Source: Methanobacteriales archaeon HGW-Methanobacteriales-1 | GTDB lineage: Archaea > Methanobacteriota > Methanobacteria > Methanobacteriales > Methanobacteriaceae | Direction of reading: 5' to 3' | Assembly (NCBI GenBank): GCA_002839705.1 | Contig: PGYO01000004.1 | Location: forward strand, 62,001-126,000 | DNA: 64,000 nucleotides | In this document: positions 21,343 through 31,105 of the stretch, piece by piece | How the letters are laid out: each line of letters opens with the position of its first letter | Numbering within the stretch: the stretch's first letter is position 1 | Translations under genes and position numbers: made by a program | The notes under the pieces: generated by a model | The model's input: the letters and a program-made list of their open reading frames with translations, nothing else | What the model was told of the DNA's origin: nothing | Database searches by the model: none

Positions 21343-23124
21343 ATGGTTAAATATCGCTGTACAGTTTGCAATTACATTTATGATGAAGAAATAAAAGAAA
21401 TTCCATTTTCAGAACTTCCAGAAGACTGGAGATGTCCCATTTGTAACGCTTCAAAAGAATTATTTGAAGCCCTAGATTCTAAAAATGATATTAATAAAGA
21501 AAGTATTTCCAAAGATATGGATTTAGGACATTCCACAGTATCGCATGTAATGGTAAATCAAATGGCAGAATGGGGAATAGAATACGTATTTGGAATTCCT
21601 GGAACCTCATCTCTGGGTGTTCTTCAAGGTATTAAAGACTCTGATTCTTTAAAATATTATCAGGTTCGACACGAACAAACTGCAGCATTTATGGCATCAG
21701 CCTATGGAAAATTAACTGGAAAAGTAGCTGCTTGTCTTACTGTAGCCGGTCCAGGGGCAACTAATCTCAGCACTGGACTTTATGATGCAAAACTTGACCA
21801 TTCTCCGGTTCTGGCAATAACTGGGCAGGTGAAAAGACAGCTTATAGGGCCTGGTTCTTTCCAGGAAATTGATCAGCATTCATTTTTTGAGCCAGTTTCT
21901 GTTTTTAATAAGCCAATTGTTCACAAAGATCAGACCACATTGTTAACGACTCTGGCTATTAAAGAGGCTTTAATAAAAAAAGGAGTTTCCCATATTTCAA
22001 TTCCCAATGACGTGCAGAAACAGAAATATGAGACTAAACTAATTCCTTTAAATGGTAAAATCCCCCAAACAAATCTTTCCCCAGCAAATGAATTAGTGGA
22101 AGAGGCTGCTGAAACAATAAATTCCGCTCAAAGGCCAGTGATTATTGCTGGTTTTGGAGCAATGGACCAGGGTGATATTTTATTAGAAATGGCTAAAAAA
22201 ATAACCGCACCCATAGTTACCACTTTCCGAGGAAAAGGAGTGGTTGATGAAGATGAAGAACTTTTTGTGGGTAGTCATGGGACTATTGGATCCACTTCTG
22301 CATCTCAATTAGTGAAAAACTCCGATCTATTAATTGTAATTGGTTCTTCATATTCGGATATGACACAAATCCCCCCTAAAAGAACCATACAAATAGATAA
22401 AGACCCCATGATGATTGGAAGAAAACATTCGGTAGAAGTAGGCCTTTTAGGAGATAGTTCTGTCATTTTACCCACACTGCTTGATAAATTGGTTTTTCAG
22501 AATCGTTTAGAATATAAAGAAGAAATTAAATTATTAAAAGCAGAATGGTCTAAACTCATTAAAGATGAAATTGACTCTTCAAAAAGCCCTATTCGGCCAC
22601 AATATATCATGAAAGTTTTAAATGATAAATTAAGCTCCAGTGGAGTAATTACACTGGATGTTGGAGAAAATGCATGGTGGTTTGGCCGTAACTTCCAGAT
22701 GAAAAAAAGTCAGAAAATGGTAATGTCTGGCTCCTTAGCTACCATGGGTTTTGGACTTCCTGCAGCTCTTGCGGCCCAAATTGCATATCCTGAAAAGGAA
22801 GTAGTCTGCATAACTGGGGATGGTGGATTTTCAATGGTAATGGCTGATTTTTTAACTGCAGTCAAATATGATCTGCCCATTAAAGTGTTTTTATTAAATA
22901 ATAACCAATTAGGAATGATTCAACAAGAACAAAAAGTCGAAGGCTATCCCAATTGGCAGACAGAACTACTAAACTGCGATTTTGCGTCATTTGCTGAAAT
23001 TTGCGGTGGAGTAGGAATAAAAGTCACCAATCCTGAGGAATTTCCAGAAAAAGTTGAAAAAACCCTTGGATTAGATGTGCCAACAATTGTAGATATTCAG
23101 ACCGACCCCCAAAGATTTATCTAA
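21343..23124 (+). CDS. Rubredoxin domain fused to a thiamine-diphosphate enzyme (acetolactate synthase/pyruvate oxidase family)
   Basis: A 593-residue fusion. Residues 1-47 are a complete rubredoxin: CTVCNYIYD and WRCPICNA supply the four iron-binding cysteines. After a 20-residue linker comes a full three-domain TPP enzyme (about 65-593). The catalytic glutamate is in VRHEQTAAFMASAYG (about 109), and the TPP/Mg motif runs from GDGGFSMVMADFL to LNNNQLGM (about 487-522). The family includes acetolactate synthase, pyruvate oxidase and sulfoacetaldehyde acetyltransferase. The rubredoxin head suggests oxidative decarboxylation of a 2-oxo acid with iron as acceptor; substrate and acceptor are inference. 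The GAGGGG Shine-Dalgarno is strong. Confidence 0.85.
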   Translation: MVKYRCTVCNYIYDEEIKEIPFSELPEDWRCPICNASKELFEALDSKNDINKESISKDMDLGHSTVSHVMVNQMAEWGIEYVFGIPGTSSLGVLQGIKDSDSLKYYQVRHEQTAAFMASAYGKLTGKVAACLTVAGPGATNLSTGLYDAKLDHSPVLAITGQVKRQLIGPGSFQEIDQHSFFEPVSVFNKPIVHKDQTTLLTTLAIKEALIKKGVSHISIPNDVQKQKYETKLIPLNGKIPQTNLSPANELVEEAAETINSAQRPVIIAGFGAMDQGDILLEMAKKITAPIVTTFRGKGVVDEDEELFVGSHGTIGSTSASQLVKNSDLLIVIGSSYSDMTQIPPKRTIQIDKDPMMIGRKHSVEVGLLGDSSVILPTLLDKLVFQNRLEYKEEIKLLKAEWSKLIKDEIDSSKSPIRPQYIMKVLNDKLSSSGVITLDVGENAWWFGRNFQMKKSQKMVMSGSLATMGFGLPAALAAQIAYPEKEVVCITGDGGFSMVMADFLTAVKYDLPIKVFLLNNNQLGMIQQEQKVEGYPNWQTELLNCDFASFAEICGGVGIKVTNPEEFPEKVEKTLGLDVPTIVDIQTDPQRFI

Positions 23125-23280
23125 ATCTTATTCGTCAGTAAATGTATTTTATAGTATTATTTAATTATTTTAGCTATTATTAACAAATTTAAACAAATTA
23201 TTGTCTCAATAATAATTTTTTAATGTTATTTAGAAGGATTATAATGTTTTCAAGTAATAAAAAATTCCAGGAGATCTAAA

Positions 23281-24776
23281 ATGATTCAGGTACCTAACAC
23301 TGAAGAAAATAGAATTAAGTGCCTATGTAAAAAATGCCCCAGTTACCCCCATAAATGCTCCGGAGAAATTTTATATTGTTCAAATGGCAGCAGTCTTCTG
23401 GAAGTCCATGAAGGCGGATGTCTATGCAAATCTTGTTCCGTGTATTTTGAATACAATTTAAAAGGACATTATTTTTGTGATAAAGAATTTTTAGGAGCCG
23501 CTTTTGTTCTAATGCGGAAAAAGAAAAAAGAGGAAGATCTTGTTTCTTATCAAAAAATGGTAGACATAAAAACTATGGCCGAAACTGGAAAAAGTGTGGT
23601 ACGTTCCATGGGATCTCTTAAAAAGATGCCATTTTCTTTTGATGATTTCCATTTTATCCCAGCTCAGATTAGCAAAATACCACTTAACAAAGAACAGAAT
23701 GTTAAAATAAATATTTAAATTGGTTCAAACGCCAAAAAACCCCTTCATCTTAGTTCTCCCATATTAATTTCTGGTATGAGTTATGGTGCTGTTTCTGGAA
23801 AAACCAGAACAGTGATTTCACATGCTGCTAAAAATCTTAATATTGGATTTAATTCTGGAGAAGGAGATGTCACCAACGAAGAAATGGAAATGGCATCTTT
23901 ACAATTAATAGTCCAATATTCAACCTGACGTTTTGGTTTGACTGAAAAAATATTAAAAAAGCTTCAGCAGTTGAAATAAGATTTGGACAGGGAGCATATC
24001 CTGGGAAAGGTAGTTATTTACCATCAGACAAAATTAATCCTGAAGTGGCCCAAGTAAGAAACCTTAAAAAAGGTGAAGGAGCTTATTCACCAGCACATCA
24101 TCCAGACATGAAAACTCCCGGTGAAATTAAGGATAAGATTAATGGATTAAAAAAATAACTCATGGAGTTCCCGTCGGAGCCAAAATTGGTTGTGGGAATA
24201 TCGAAGAGGATATAAAAATTTTATTTGAAGCTGGAGTCGATTTTATATCTATTGATGGTTTTGGAGGAGGTACTGGGGCTACTGATGCTTTTGTACGGGA
24301 AAATATGGGTTTACCACTTATTGCTGCATTGCCCAGAGCTGCGCGGATTTTAAATAAACTGGAAAATCAAGGAGAAAATTCAAACCAAGAAATCATAGCC
24401 AAAAATAAAGTTACTTTAATTGCCGGAGGAGGCTTAAGAACCTCCGCAGACATAGCCAAGTGCTTAGCATTAGGGACTGATGCAGTATACTTAGGAACTT
24501 CTGCTTTAATTGCCATAAACTGCCAGCAACACAGGATATGTCCCACAGGGAAGTGTCCCACAGGCATAACTACCCATAAATCCAAACTTTTGACAAGAAT
24601 TAAGCGTTCCAAAAAGTGTTCAAAAGCTTGAAAACTTCATAAAAGTATCAAATGAAGAAATTGCAGAATTTATTCGTATAATTGGCAAAAATGATATTCA
24701 CAACCTTAATAGAGATGACTTAATATCTTTAAACAGTGACCTTTCAAAATTGGCCCATGTTAAATGGTTAATTTAA
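23281..24776 (+). pseudogene. Broken DUF2769/glutamate-synthase-like (FMN) gene
   Basis: The first 145 codons hold a Cys-rich DUF2769-type N-terminus (CLCKKCPSYPHKC, CLCKSCSVYF) and the start of a GltB-like region. Homology then continues in other frames to 24776. Landmarks of the FMN-dependent glutamate synthase domain follow in order: SGMSYGAVS, LIVQYST, VEIRFGQGAYPGKGS, SPAHH, GVPVGAKIG, SIDGFGGGTGATDA, LIAGGGLRTSADIAKCLALG, CPTGKCPTGI. Breaks: TAA at 23716, TGA at 23926 in place of the Gly of STGRFG, one-base losses in A-runs near 23955-23960 and 24149-24155, and a shift near 24590-24605. No full-length product is possible. Confidence 0.85.
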
Positions 24777-24924
24777 TAATTTTGAAATAAATATTTCCAA
24801 TAATAAATAAAAGTAGAAATAATAATTAAACATAATGAAAAATAAATAAGAATTAATTAATAATTGAAATAACTAAATTATAAGTTCTTATTAGAATAAG
24901 TTCTTATTTAGAAGATGATTTAAA

Positions 24925-25833
24925 ATGAAAGTTCTATGTTCCAGTGAAGAGTCACTTTACAGGCCTGAGGCCGTTAGATGGAGAAATAGAATGGGTTTAT
25001 TAAAACCTCTGGGAGAAGCTGTAGTTATTCTCCCTTGCAGTATGAGAAAACCTTATTCCAACTCCAAATCCCATCAAATTTTTATGAGAATTAGTAAACG
25101 TATTCAGGAAGTTATATTAACATCCCCCTTTGGTATTTGTCCTCGAGAGATGGAAAAAACTTTTCCCATACAATCTTACGATGTTTCCACCACAGGTGAT
25201 TGGTCTCATGAAGAAATAAAAGTCGTTGGAGAAGTTTTAAGAGATTATGTGGGGGATAAAGAAGTTTTGGCTCATGTTGCCGGAGGATACCGACAGGTGT
25301 GCGAAGAATACCTGGATGATTGTGTGTTCACTTGTGAAGATGGACGCCCCCTATCACATGAATCAATGCAAAATCTTAAAGACCATATTAAAAAATACCG
25401 GAAAATTCCAGCTCGTGAAAAGCTTCTAAATGGATTAAGATCACTGGCCATATATCAATTTGGTCCAGGCGGTGAAGCACTCATACCAGATGACTGTCAT
25501 GTGAAAGGACGTTATCATAAAAGGATATTCCATGACAGCGAACAGATTGCTGCCCTATTAATGGATAATGGAATATATTCTTTGAGTCTTGCAGGTGGGC
25601 GCATTTTGTCTGAAATAGGGACTAAATGGGTTAATATTGAATTTGATCTGAAAACGAATACATTATTTGCTCCAGGAGTCCTTGATGCAGACCCTAACAT
25701 AGTTCCCAAAGATGAAGTAATCATTCTTAACAAAGGAAATGTAGTGGGAGTTGGTAAAGCTGTTTTAAATGGTGAAGAAATGGTTAAAGCATCCAATGGT
25801 GTGGCCGTACGTGTAAGACACCGAGTAAAATAA
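24925..25833 (+). CDS. Archaeosine synthase (ArcS)-type protein, DUF5591 plus PUA
   Basis: A 302-residue protein. Residues 37-50 contain the ArcS signature P-C-x3-K-P-Y-x2-S-x2-H (P37, C38, K42, P43, Y44, S47, H50). The C-terminal 75 residues (about 228-302, DPNIVPKDEVIILNKGNVVGVGKA) form a PUA RNA-binding domain. ArcS converts preQ0 at position 15 of tRNA toward archaeosine, attaching lysine before a radical-SAM partner acts. This protein corresponds to the C-terminal half only: the TGT-like N-terminal domains of full ArcS are absent, so those may be a separate gene elsewhere. Confidence 0.83.
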   Translation: MKVLCSSEESLYRPEAVRWRNRMGLLKPLGEAVVILPCSMRKPYSNSKSHQIFMRISKRIQEVILTSPFGICPREMEKTFPIQSYDVSTTGDWSHEEIKVVGEVLRDYVGDKEVLAHVAGGYRQVCEEYLDDCVFTCEDGRPLSHESMQNLKDHIKKYRKIPAREKLLNGLRSLAIYQFGPGGEALIPDDCHVKGRYHKRIFHDSEQIAALLMDNGIYSLSLAGGRILSEIGTKWVNIEFDLKTNTLFAPGVLDADPNIVPKDEVIILNKGNVVGVGKAVLNGEEMVKASNGVAVRVRHRVK

Positions 25834-26119
25834 TCTTAAACACCATTAAATACTCATTTTATATTTACTTAAAATTTTTATCAAAAATTTTAAATATAGT
25901 AATGCATTGATAAAAAATCACTTTACTTATGTTATCCATATGCAAAAACCTTTAGGAATATACTTTTTATTAAAAAATTAACTTTAAACAGTTAAAAATT
26001 AATTTTAAGTGAATTCATCAAGATTATTGTATTGGGTTTAATTAAAATTAAAAATTATTTTAAAAAATTAATGCCTTAAAAGGCCAAATTAACTAAATGA
26101 TCATATTTGAGGTATAATA

Positions 26120-26413
26120 ATGTCAGAAGAACTTTATGAAAAAGTAAAAGAAGCCCTAACCAAAGTAGCCGACCCTCACATGGGTATCAGTATTGTAGAA
26201 ATGGGCCTGGTTGAAAACATCGAAATCGAAGAAAAAGACCAGAACATAGCTAAAATTACTATTAAACCTACCAACCCCGGTTGTATGAGTGCAGCTCGTA
26301 TGGCCATGGATGCTAAAACCGAAGCCGAAAAGGTTGAAGGTATTGACAAAGCTGAAGTTACTGTTGCCGGCCACATGATGGCCGATGCCATTAATGAAAT
26401 GGTTAACAAGTAA
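26120..26413 (+). CDS. DUF59/MIP18-family iron-sulfur assembly protein
   Basis: A 97-residue protein with VADPHMGISIVEMGLVENIEI (about 16-36) and the conserved PTNPGCMSA segment (about 53-61) holding the single reactive cysteine. MIP18/PaaD/SufT-like proteins help load Fe-S clusters. Base composition is richer in G/C than its surroundings, consistent with high expression. A GAGGTATA Shine-Dalgarno precedes the ATG. It stands just upstream of adenylate kinase on the same strand. Confidence 0.83.
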   Translation: MSEELYEKVKEALTKVADPHMGISIVEMGLVENIEIEEKDQNIAKITIKPTNPGCMSAARMAMDAKTEAEKVEGIDKAEVTVAGHMMADAINEMVNK

Positions 26414-26490
26414 TTAGCTTATTTTTAATTAAATATATTTAATTTTTTATATATTCTATTTTTATTTTATAGTTTATTTTTGGTGATTAT

Positions 26491-27036
26491 ATGGTATCCT
26501 GGAATATAGCCGCAGTGGTAGGCGTTCCAGGAGTGGGAAAAACATCACTCTGTAAAAGTGCTGTTAAATCACTGGGATGCAATTACATCAATTACGGAGA
26601 TTTGATGTTAGAAATTGCCCGGGATAAAAATCTGGCTGAAACTGATAAAGAAATGTTCGTATTAGATATGGACTTGCAGTACGATATATGGAAAGAAGCG
26701 GCCCATAAAATTAATGAAAGAGAACATGTTCTTGTAGATCTACATGGCCTGGATCAATCTCCTAAAGGTTACCTCTTTTCACTGCCTTTAGAAATTATTT
26801 GCCCTTCCACAATCATCATAGTTGAAGCATCTCCTGAAAATATACTTTTTCGCCGGAGAAATGATTTTTTAAAAGATCGTATAAAAGACGATTTTCGAAG
26901 TTTAACAGACCATATGAAGATGCTTAGAATTTCTATGTCAATTTCATCAGTTATTTTAGGAAGTACAGTTTATTTACTTCAAAATGATGAAATAAATAAA
27001 TCAAAAAAGGAATTTACATATATATTAAGTTTTTAG
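26491..27036 (+). CDS. adkA: Archaeal adenylate kinase AdkA
   Basis: A 181-residue P-loop kinase with GVPGVGKTSL at residues 11-20. The archaeal AdkA pattern follows: a VNFG-like INYGDLMLEIA, VLVDLHGLDQSPKGYL (about 81-96, the counterpart of the D-T-H-x5-T-P-x-G-Y-L motif) and a FRRRND lid. It interconverts ATP + AMP and 2 ADP. The archaeal type is unrelated in detail to bacterial Adk. The C-terminal region is somewhat divergent and lysine-rich. An Adk lies at the equivalent place beside the trp operon in related methanogens. Confidence 0.85.
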   Translation: MVSWNIAAVVGVPGVGKTSLCKSAVKSLGCNYINYGDLMLEIARDKNLAETDKEMFVLDMDLQYDIWKEAAHKINEREHVLVDLHGLDQSPKGYLFSLPLEIICPSTIIIVEASPENILFRRRNDFLKDRIKDDFRSLTDHMKMLRISMSISSVILGSTVYLLQNDEINKSKKEFTYILSF

Positions 27037-27208
27037 ATGATAAAGTAGGAATTAAGACAATTTAATCCTTTATTTGCAATGGATCATTTCAAAAGCGTAA
27101 AGGATATATACTAGAAACATCAAAGGTTGAGAATACCCCTTTTATTCTGAAATAATGAAGTTAAATAGGAATAATGTTTCATAACATTTTTTAATACCTG
27201 TTTATCAG

Positions 27209-27281
<73 letters not shown>

Positions 27282-27678
27282 TTTTGCTTTTAATTTTGAA
27301 TTAAATAAATTAAATATATTTTTACTCTTTTTAGAATATTTTAAGACTATTCCTAATTATTCTAAATTAATTTCTACTAAATTTAATATGAAATTTTTAT
27401 TTTAAAATAGTGGACTTTTTTAATTACGATTTTAAGCAAACCAGATATAAATAAAATTTAAATTATAGATCCTAGCTTAATTAAAAATAAGCAATTTAAA
27501 GTCGTATTAAGTAAAAATAATGCAAAAAAATAAGGTAATTGAATAATAGAATTACCTTGCTCCAGCTCTCAGGTATGTATACCAGTACAATATATAATTT
27601 ATTTTATTAAAAAAATTTTATTTTGTGGTATAAAAATAATTAGTGAAATAAAAAAAGATGTAAAAATAGTGATTTATC
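27282..27678. other. 397-nt spacer between tRNA-Ile and trpD
   Basis: It is A/T-rich and non-coding, and the two flanking genes converge here. The main structure is the minus-strand hairpin-U-tract at 27520-27558. A more G/C-rich patch (27555-27590) includes GGTAT-GT-ATACC. A TATA-like block (AAATTATATATTG on the minus strand, about 27586-27600) lies about 30 nt before the hairpin. A short minus-strand RNA is possible, but the trp terminator is the simpler reading. Confidence 0.4.
27520..27558 (-). terminator. Hairpin and U-tract, probable trp operon terminator
   Basis: AAGGTAATT (27532-27540) and AATTACCTT (27550-27558) form a perfect 9-bp stem with a 9-nt loop. On the minus strand the stem is followed by ATTTTTTTGCATTATTTTT. 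It is 120 nt beyond the trpD stop. The arrangement equals a bacterial intrinsic terminator and is the likeliest end of the trp transcript. Confidence 0.6.
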
Positions 27679-28722
27679 CTAATTACTAGTTTTAATAAAT
27701 TTTTTTAATTTTTCAATTGATTTTCCAGATTTAACAGCACGATAAGCAATTTGAGTTCCTTCAATTAAATTATTGGACTTTCCAGATAAATATATAATGG
27801 CACCTGCATTAGCCAGAGCAATTTCTAAACGAGCCTTGTCCATAATGGAATCATTCTTACCATTTAAAACACCCAGGAAAATTTCAAGATTTTCTTCCAG
27901 AGTGTCCGGGGCCTTAATAAGATCATTTTTAGTTTTTTCAATTCCAAAATCTTCAGGATTTAATTTTTTTATTTCAACACTACCGTGATAAACAAATGCA
28001 ACCAGTGTAGGGCCAACATTGGAAATTTCATCCATTCCCTGTTCTTCATTTTCATCAAAACCATGTACTACCATGGCCCGCTCGACACCAAGATTATTAA
28101 GAACATTAGCCATTATTTCCACATAATTAGCATCAAATACTCCTAAAAGTTGTATGTTAGCTCCAGCAGGAGATGTTAATGGGCCTAAAATATTAAAAAC
28201 TGTTCTTATACCTAAAGCGTGGCGGACAGGCATTACATTTCGGGTTGCTGGGTGAAAATTAGGAGCGAACATAAAGCCCATGCCTGATTCTTCCAGGCAT
28301 TTAGAGACAATTTCAGGAGAAGCATCAATTTTAACACCTGCAGCTTCTAATATGTCAGCACCACCACAGGAACTGGTGACTGCTCTATTACCATGCTTGG
28401 CCACATTAACTCCTACCGAAGAAGCAATTATGGCTGCGGCAGTACTTACATTAAAAGTTTTAAGGGTGTCACCCCCAGTACCACAAGTATCAACTAATTC
28501 CACATCTTTAGATACATTAAGGGGAGTACAGGCTCCTCGCATGGCCTTAGCAAAGCCAGTTATTTCGCCTATAGATTCTCCTTTGGTGGCTAGAGCAGTT
28601 AAAAGGGCAGCAATATTAATATCACTGGCATTTCCAGATATCATCTCTTCCATACATTGAAAGGCCTCATCTTCACTTAAATCTTTCCCAGAAACTATTT
28701 TTTGAATATATGTAATCACCAA
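27679..28722 (-). CDS. trpD: Anthranilate phosphoribosyltransferase
   Basis: A 347-residue enzyme joining anthranilate to PRPP in tryptophan synthesis. DTCGTGGDTLKTFNVSTAAA (about 78-97) is the PRPP-binding glycine loop, and KHGNRAVTSSCGGADILEA (about 108-126) binds phosphate and anthranilate. The DE metal motif occurs in ENEEQGMDE. It is the last gene of the leftward trp operon, 221 nt after trpA, a gap that contains a large hairpin. Confidence 0.96.
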   Translation of the reverse strand: MVITYIQKIVSGKDLSEDEAFQCMEEMISGNASDINIAALLTALATKGESIGEITGFAKAMRGACTPLNVSKDVELVDTCGTGGDTLKTFNVSTAAAIIASSVGVNVAKHGNRAVTSSCGGADILEAAGVKIDASPEIVSKCLEESGMGFMFAPNFHPATRNVMPVRHALGIRTVFNILGPLTSPAGANIQLLGVFDANYVEIMANVLNNLGVERAMVVHGFDENEEQGMDEISNVGPTLVAFVYHGSVEIKKLNPEDFGIEKTKNDLIKAPDTLEENLEIFLGVLNGKNDSIMDKARLEIALANAGAIIYLSGKSNNLIEGTQIAYRAVKSGKSIEKLKKFIKTSN

Positions 28723-28863
28723 ATCACCTTATTGATTTTAAATAATTGAATTATTAAATTAAATACTCAAATTTTAATTATAGTTAGTTATTAAATCAAA
28801 CACTATTCTAAATTTGATATAGAAAAAAATAAAAAAAATTAACCAGAAATCAAAATAAAGATA

Positions 28864-28907
28864 AAATAGCAATTAAATGTCACTTAGTCCATAATAAATT
28901 GCTATTT
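28864..28907 (-). promoter_or_regulatory. 11-bp hairpin in the trpA-trpD spacer
   Basis: AAATAGCAATT at 28864-28874 and AATTGCTATTT at 28897-28907 are perfect inverted copies around a 22-nt loop. On the minus strand the stem is followed by TTATCTTTATTTTGATTTC. It could be a partial terminator or an RNA-processing/stability element that lowers trpD relative to trpBA. Confidence 0.5.
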
Positions 28908-28943
28908 AAAGTTTTATAGTCCCTGATTTATTGTTAGTTTATC

Positions 28944-29804
28944 TTAATTTTTTGTGGCCTCTTTTAGCTTCAGGGTGTAATCCCCAATTTTTTCCAGCAT
29001 TTTCTCTTTTTGATTAAGGTTTTGAGCAATTATATCAATAATGGCACTGCCTACAATAGCCCCTTCTGCACCGGCCTTAATGACCTCTTTCAAATGTGAA
29101 GGTTTTGAAATACCAAAGCCCACCATTAAAGGCAAGTCATTGTGTGCTCTTACTCTTTTTATAAGGTCTACCGTACTGATTTTAACCTCACTCCTGGCCC
29201 CTGTGACCCCCATAACCGAAACCAAGTAGGTGAACCCTGAAGAAAACTCAGAAATAGTTTTCAGACGTTCATTGGTAGTGGTCTGGGCAGCTAAAAATAT
29301 CTGATTAACACCATATGTTCTAGCAGCTTTTACAGCATCTGATGCTTCTTCGGGAGGTAAATCAGCAGATAAAATAGCATTGATGCCATTTTCATGTGCT
29401 TGTTTATAAAAAAGATCTATACCTCTTTTATAAATTAGATTATAATAGACCAGCAGACCAATAGGAATAGAAGTAAATTCTCTTATCCTTCGAATAAACT
29501 CAAATCCTTTATCAGTAGTCATTCCTGAATTTAGAGCCCTTACATCTGCATCTTGAACAGTAGGTCCATCAGCGATAGGGTCTGAAAATGCAAATCCAAT
29601 TTCCAGGGCATCCGCTCCATTTTCCACCAGAGTTTTCACAATTTCCAGTGAGGTATCAAAGTCAGGGTCTCCAGCCACCACAAAAGGAACGAAAGCCCCT
29701 TCATTTTTGGTTTCGACTCTTTTAAACATTTTTTCATAACTTTCTATGGAAAGTGATTTTTCAGAAGTTGAATTTTTAGAATTTTCACTAATATTTCCAC
29801 TCAT
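28944..29804 (-). CDS. trpA: Tryptophan synthase alpha subunit
   Basis: A 286-residue TIM-barrel subunit that splits indole-3-glycerol phosphate. The active-site Glu is E68 in [11 protein letters not shown] and Asp is D79 in IADGP. Phosphate-binding VGFGISKP and EGAIVGSAI segments are near the C-terminus. The first about 20 residues are a Ser/Asn-rich extension ([16 protein letters not shown]) not usual for TrpA. The start overlaps the trpB stop by 4 nt (ATGA), so the subunits are translated in step. Confidence 0.96.
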   Translation of the reverse strand: MSGNISENSKNSTSEKSLSIESYEKMFKRVETKNEGAFVPFVVAGDPDFDTSLEIVKTLVENGADALEIGFAFSDPIADGPTVQDADVRALNSGMTTDKGFEFIRRIREFTSIPIGLLVYYNLIYKRGIDLFYKQAHENGINAILSADLPPEEASDAVKAARTYGVNQIFLAAQTTTNERLKTISEFSSGFTYLVSVMGVTGARSEVKISTVDLIKRVRAHNDLPLMVGFGISKPSHLKEVIKAGAEGAIVGSAIIDIIAQNLNQKEKMLEKIGDYTLKLKEATKN

Positions 29805-30982
29805 AGTTCCACCCCCAGAAGTTTAGCCGCTAAAAACATGTCTTTATCTCCCCTTCCCGAAAGATTCACTACGATTGTTTTTCCCTTATTTTCCGGCATT
29901 TTAGCATATTTCTCAGCATAGGCCACCGCATGGGCACTTTCTAATGCGGGCATTATGCCCTCATACTTGGATAAAAGCTGGAATCCTTTAAGGGCTTCTT
30001 CATCAGTAATAGGAACATAATTAGCCCTTCCAATGGTTTTGAGATAAGAATGTTCAGGCCCTACACCAGGATAATCCAATCCGGCGGAAACAGAATGGGC
30101 CTCAGTAATCTGGCCATCATTATCCTGCAGAACATAAGATAGAGATCCATGAAGAACTCCCTCACTTCCAGCACTTAGAGTAGCACCGTGATGGCCGCTT
30201 TCAATTCCATCTCCACCACCTTCCACCCCAATCAATTCCACATCATTATCAGACACAAATTCTGAGAATATACCAATAGAATTACTTCCACCACCAACAC
30301 AAGCAATAATCGTATCGGGAAGGTTATTTTCAAGTTCAAGTATTTGTTTTCGGCATTCTTTTCCAATTATGGTTTGAAAATGTTTTACCATGACCGGGTA
30401 AGGATGAGGACCCATGGTAGAGCCTATCAAATAGTGAGTATTTTCCACATTAGTAATCCAGTCCCTCATGGCCTGATTTATGGCATCCTTAAGGGTTCTG
30501 GCACCGCTTTCTACTGGAATCACCTTTGCACCAGAAACTTCCATTCTAAAGACATTAAGACGCTGCCGATCCACATCCTCACTACCCATATAAACATCAA
30601 TTGGGATGTCCAGCATGGCCCCTACCGCAGCGGTTGCAATTCCATGCTGGCCCGCACCCGTTTCAGCTATTATTCTATCCTTACCCATATATTGGGCCAA
30701 TAATCCCTGCCCGAGAGTATTATTTATTTTATGGGCCCCAGTATGGAGCATATCCTCCCGTTTGAGGTATATTTTACATCCTAATTTTTTTGAAAGGTTT
30801 TTGGCCAGATACAGGCCGGTGGGCCTGCCTGCAAATTCCTTTAAGTAGAAGTCTAAATCCTGGTTAAATTGTTTATCATCTTTATATTTTAAAAAAGCAC
30901 TTTCAAGCTCTTCCAGTGCTGGAATAAGTAATTCCGGGACGAAAATTCCCCCATATTTTCCAAACTTTCCATCCATAATCAT
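29801..30982 (-). CDS. trpB: Tryptophan synthase beta subunit (TrpB1 type)
   Basis: A 393-residue PLP enzyme that condenses indole with serine. The PLP lysine is K85 in [13 protein letters not shown], and the cofactor phosphate loop GGGSNSIG is near residue 226. A further glycine-rich [16 protein letters not shown] segment follows. Length and motifs identify the standard TrpB1 that pairs with TrpA, not the stand-alone TrpB2. It is translationally coupled to trpA and separated from trpF by 123 nt. Confidence 0.97.
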   Translation of the reverse strand: MIMDGKFGKYGGIFVPELLIPALEELESAFLKYKDDKQFNQDLDFYLKEFAGRPTGLYLAKNLSKKLGCKIYLKREDMLHTGAHKINNTLGQGLLAQYMGKDRIIAETGAGQHGIATAAVGAMLDIPIDVYMGSEDVDRQRLNVFRMEVSGAKVIPVESGARTLKDAINQAMRDWITNVENTHYLIGSTMGPHPYPVMVKHFQTIIGKECRKQILELENNLPDTIIACVGGGSNSIGIFSEFVSDNDVELIGVEGGGDGIESGHHGATLSAGSEGVLHGSLSYVLQDNDGQITEAHSVSAGLDYPGVGPEHSYLKTIGRANYVPITDEEALKGFQLLSKYEGIMPALESAHAVAYAEKYAKMPENKGKTIVVNLSGRGDKDMFLAAKLLGVEL

Positions 30983-31105
30983 TTCATCACCACATTTTTA
31001 ATTAAATTAAATGAGTATTTTACATTGATATATAATACTGATATTTGATATTAACCGTCCAAAATAGATATTGGGCATTAATAATCATTATAAGATTAAA
31101 TTCAT

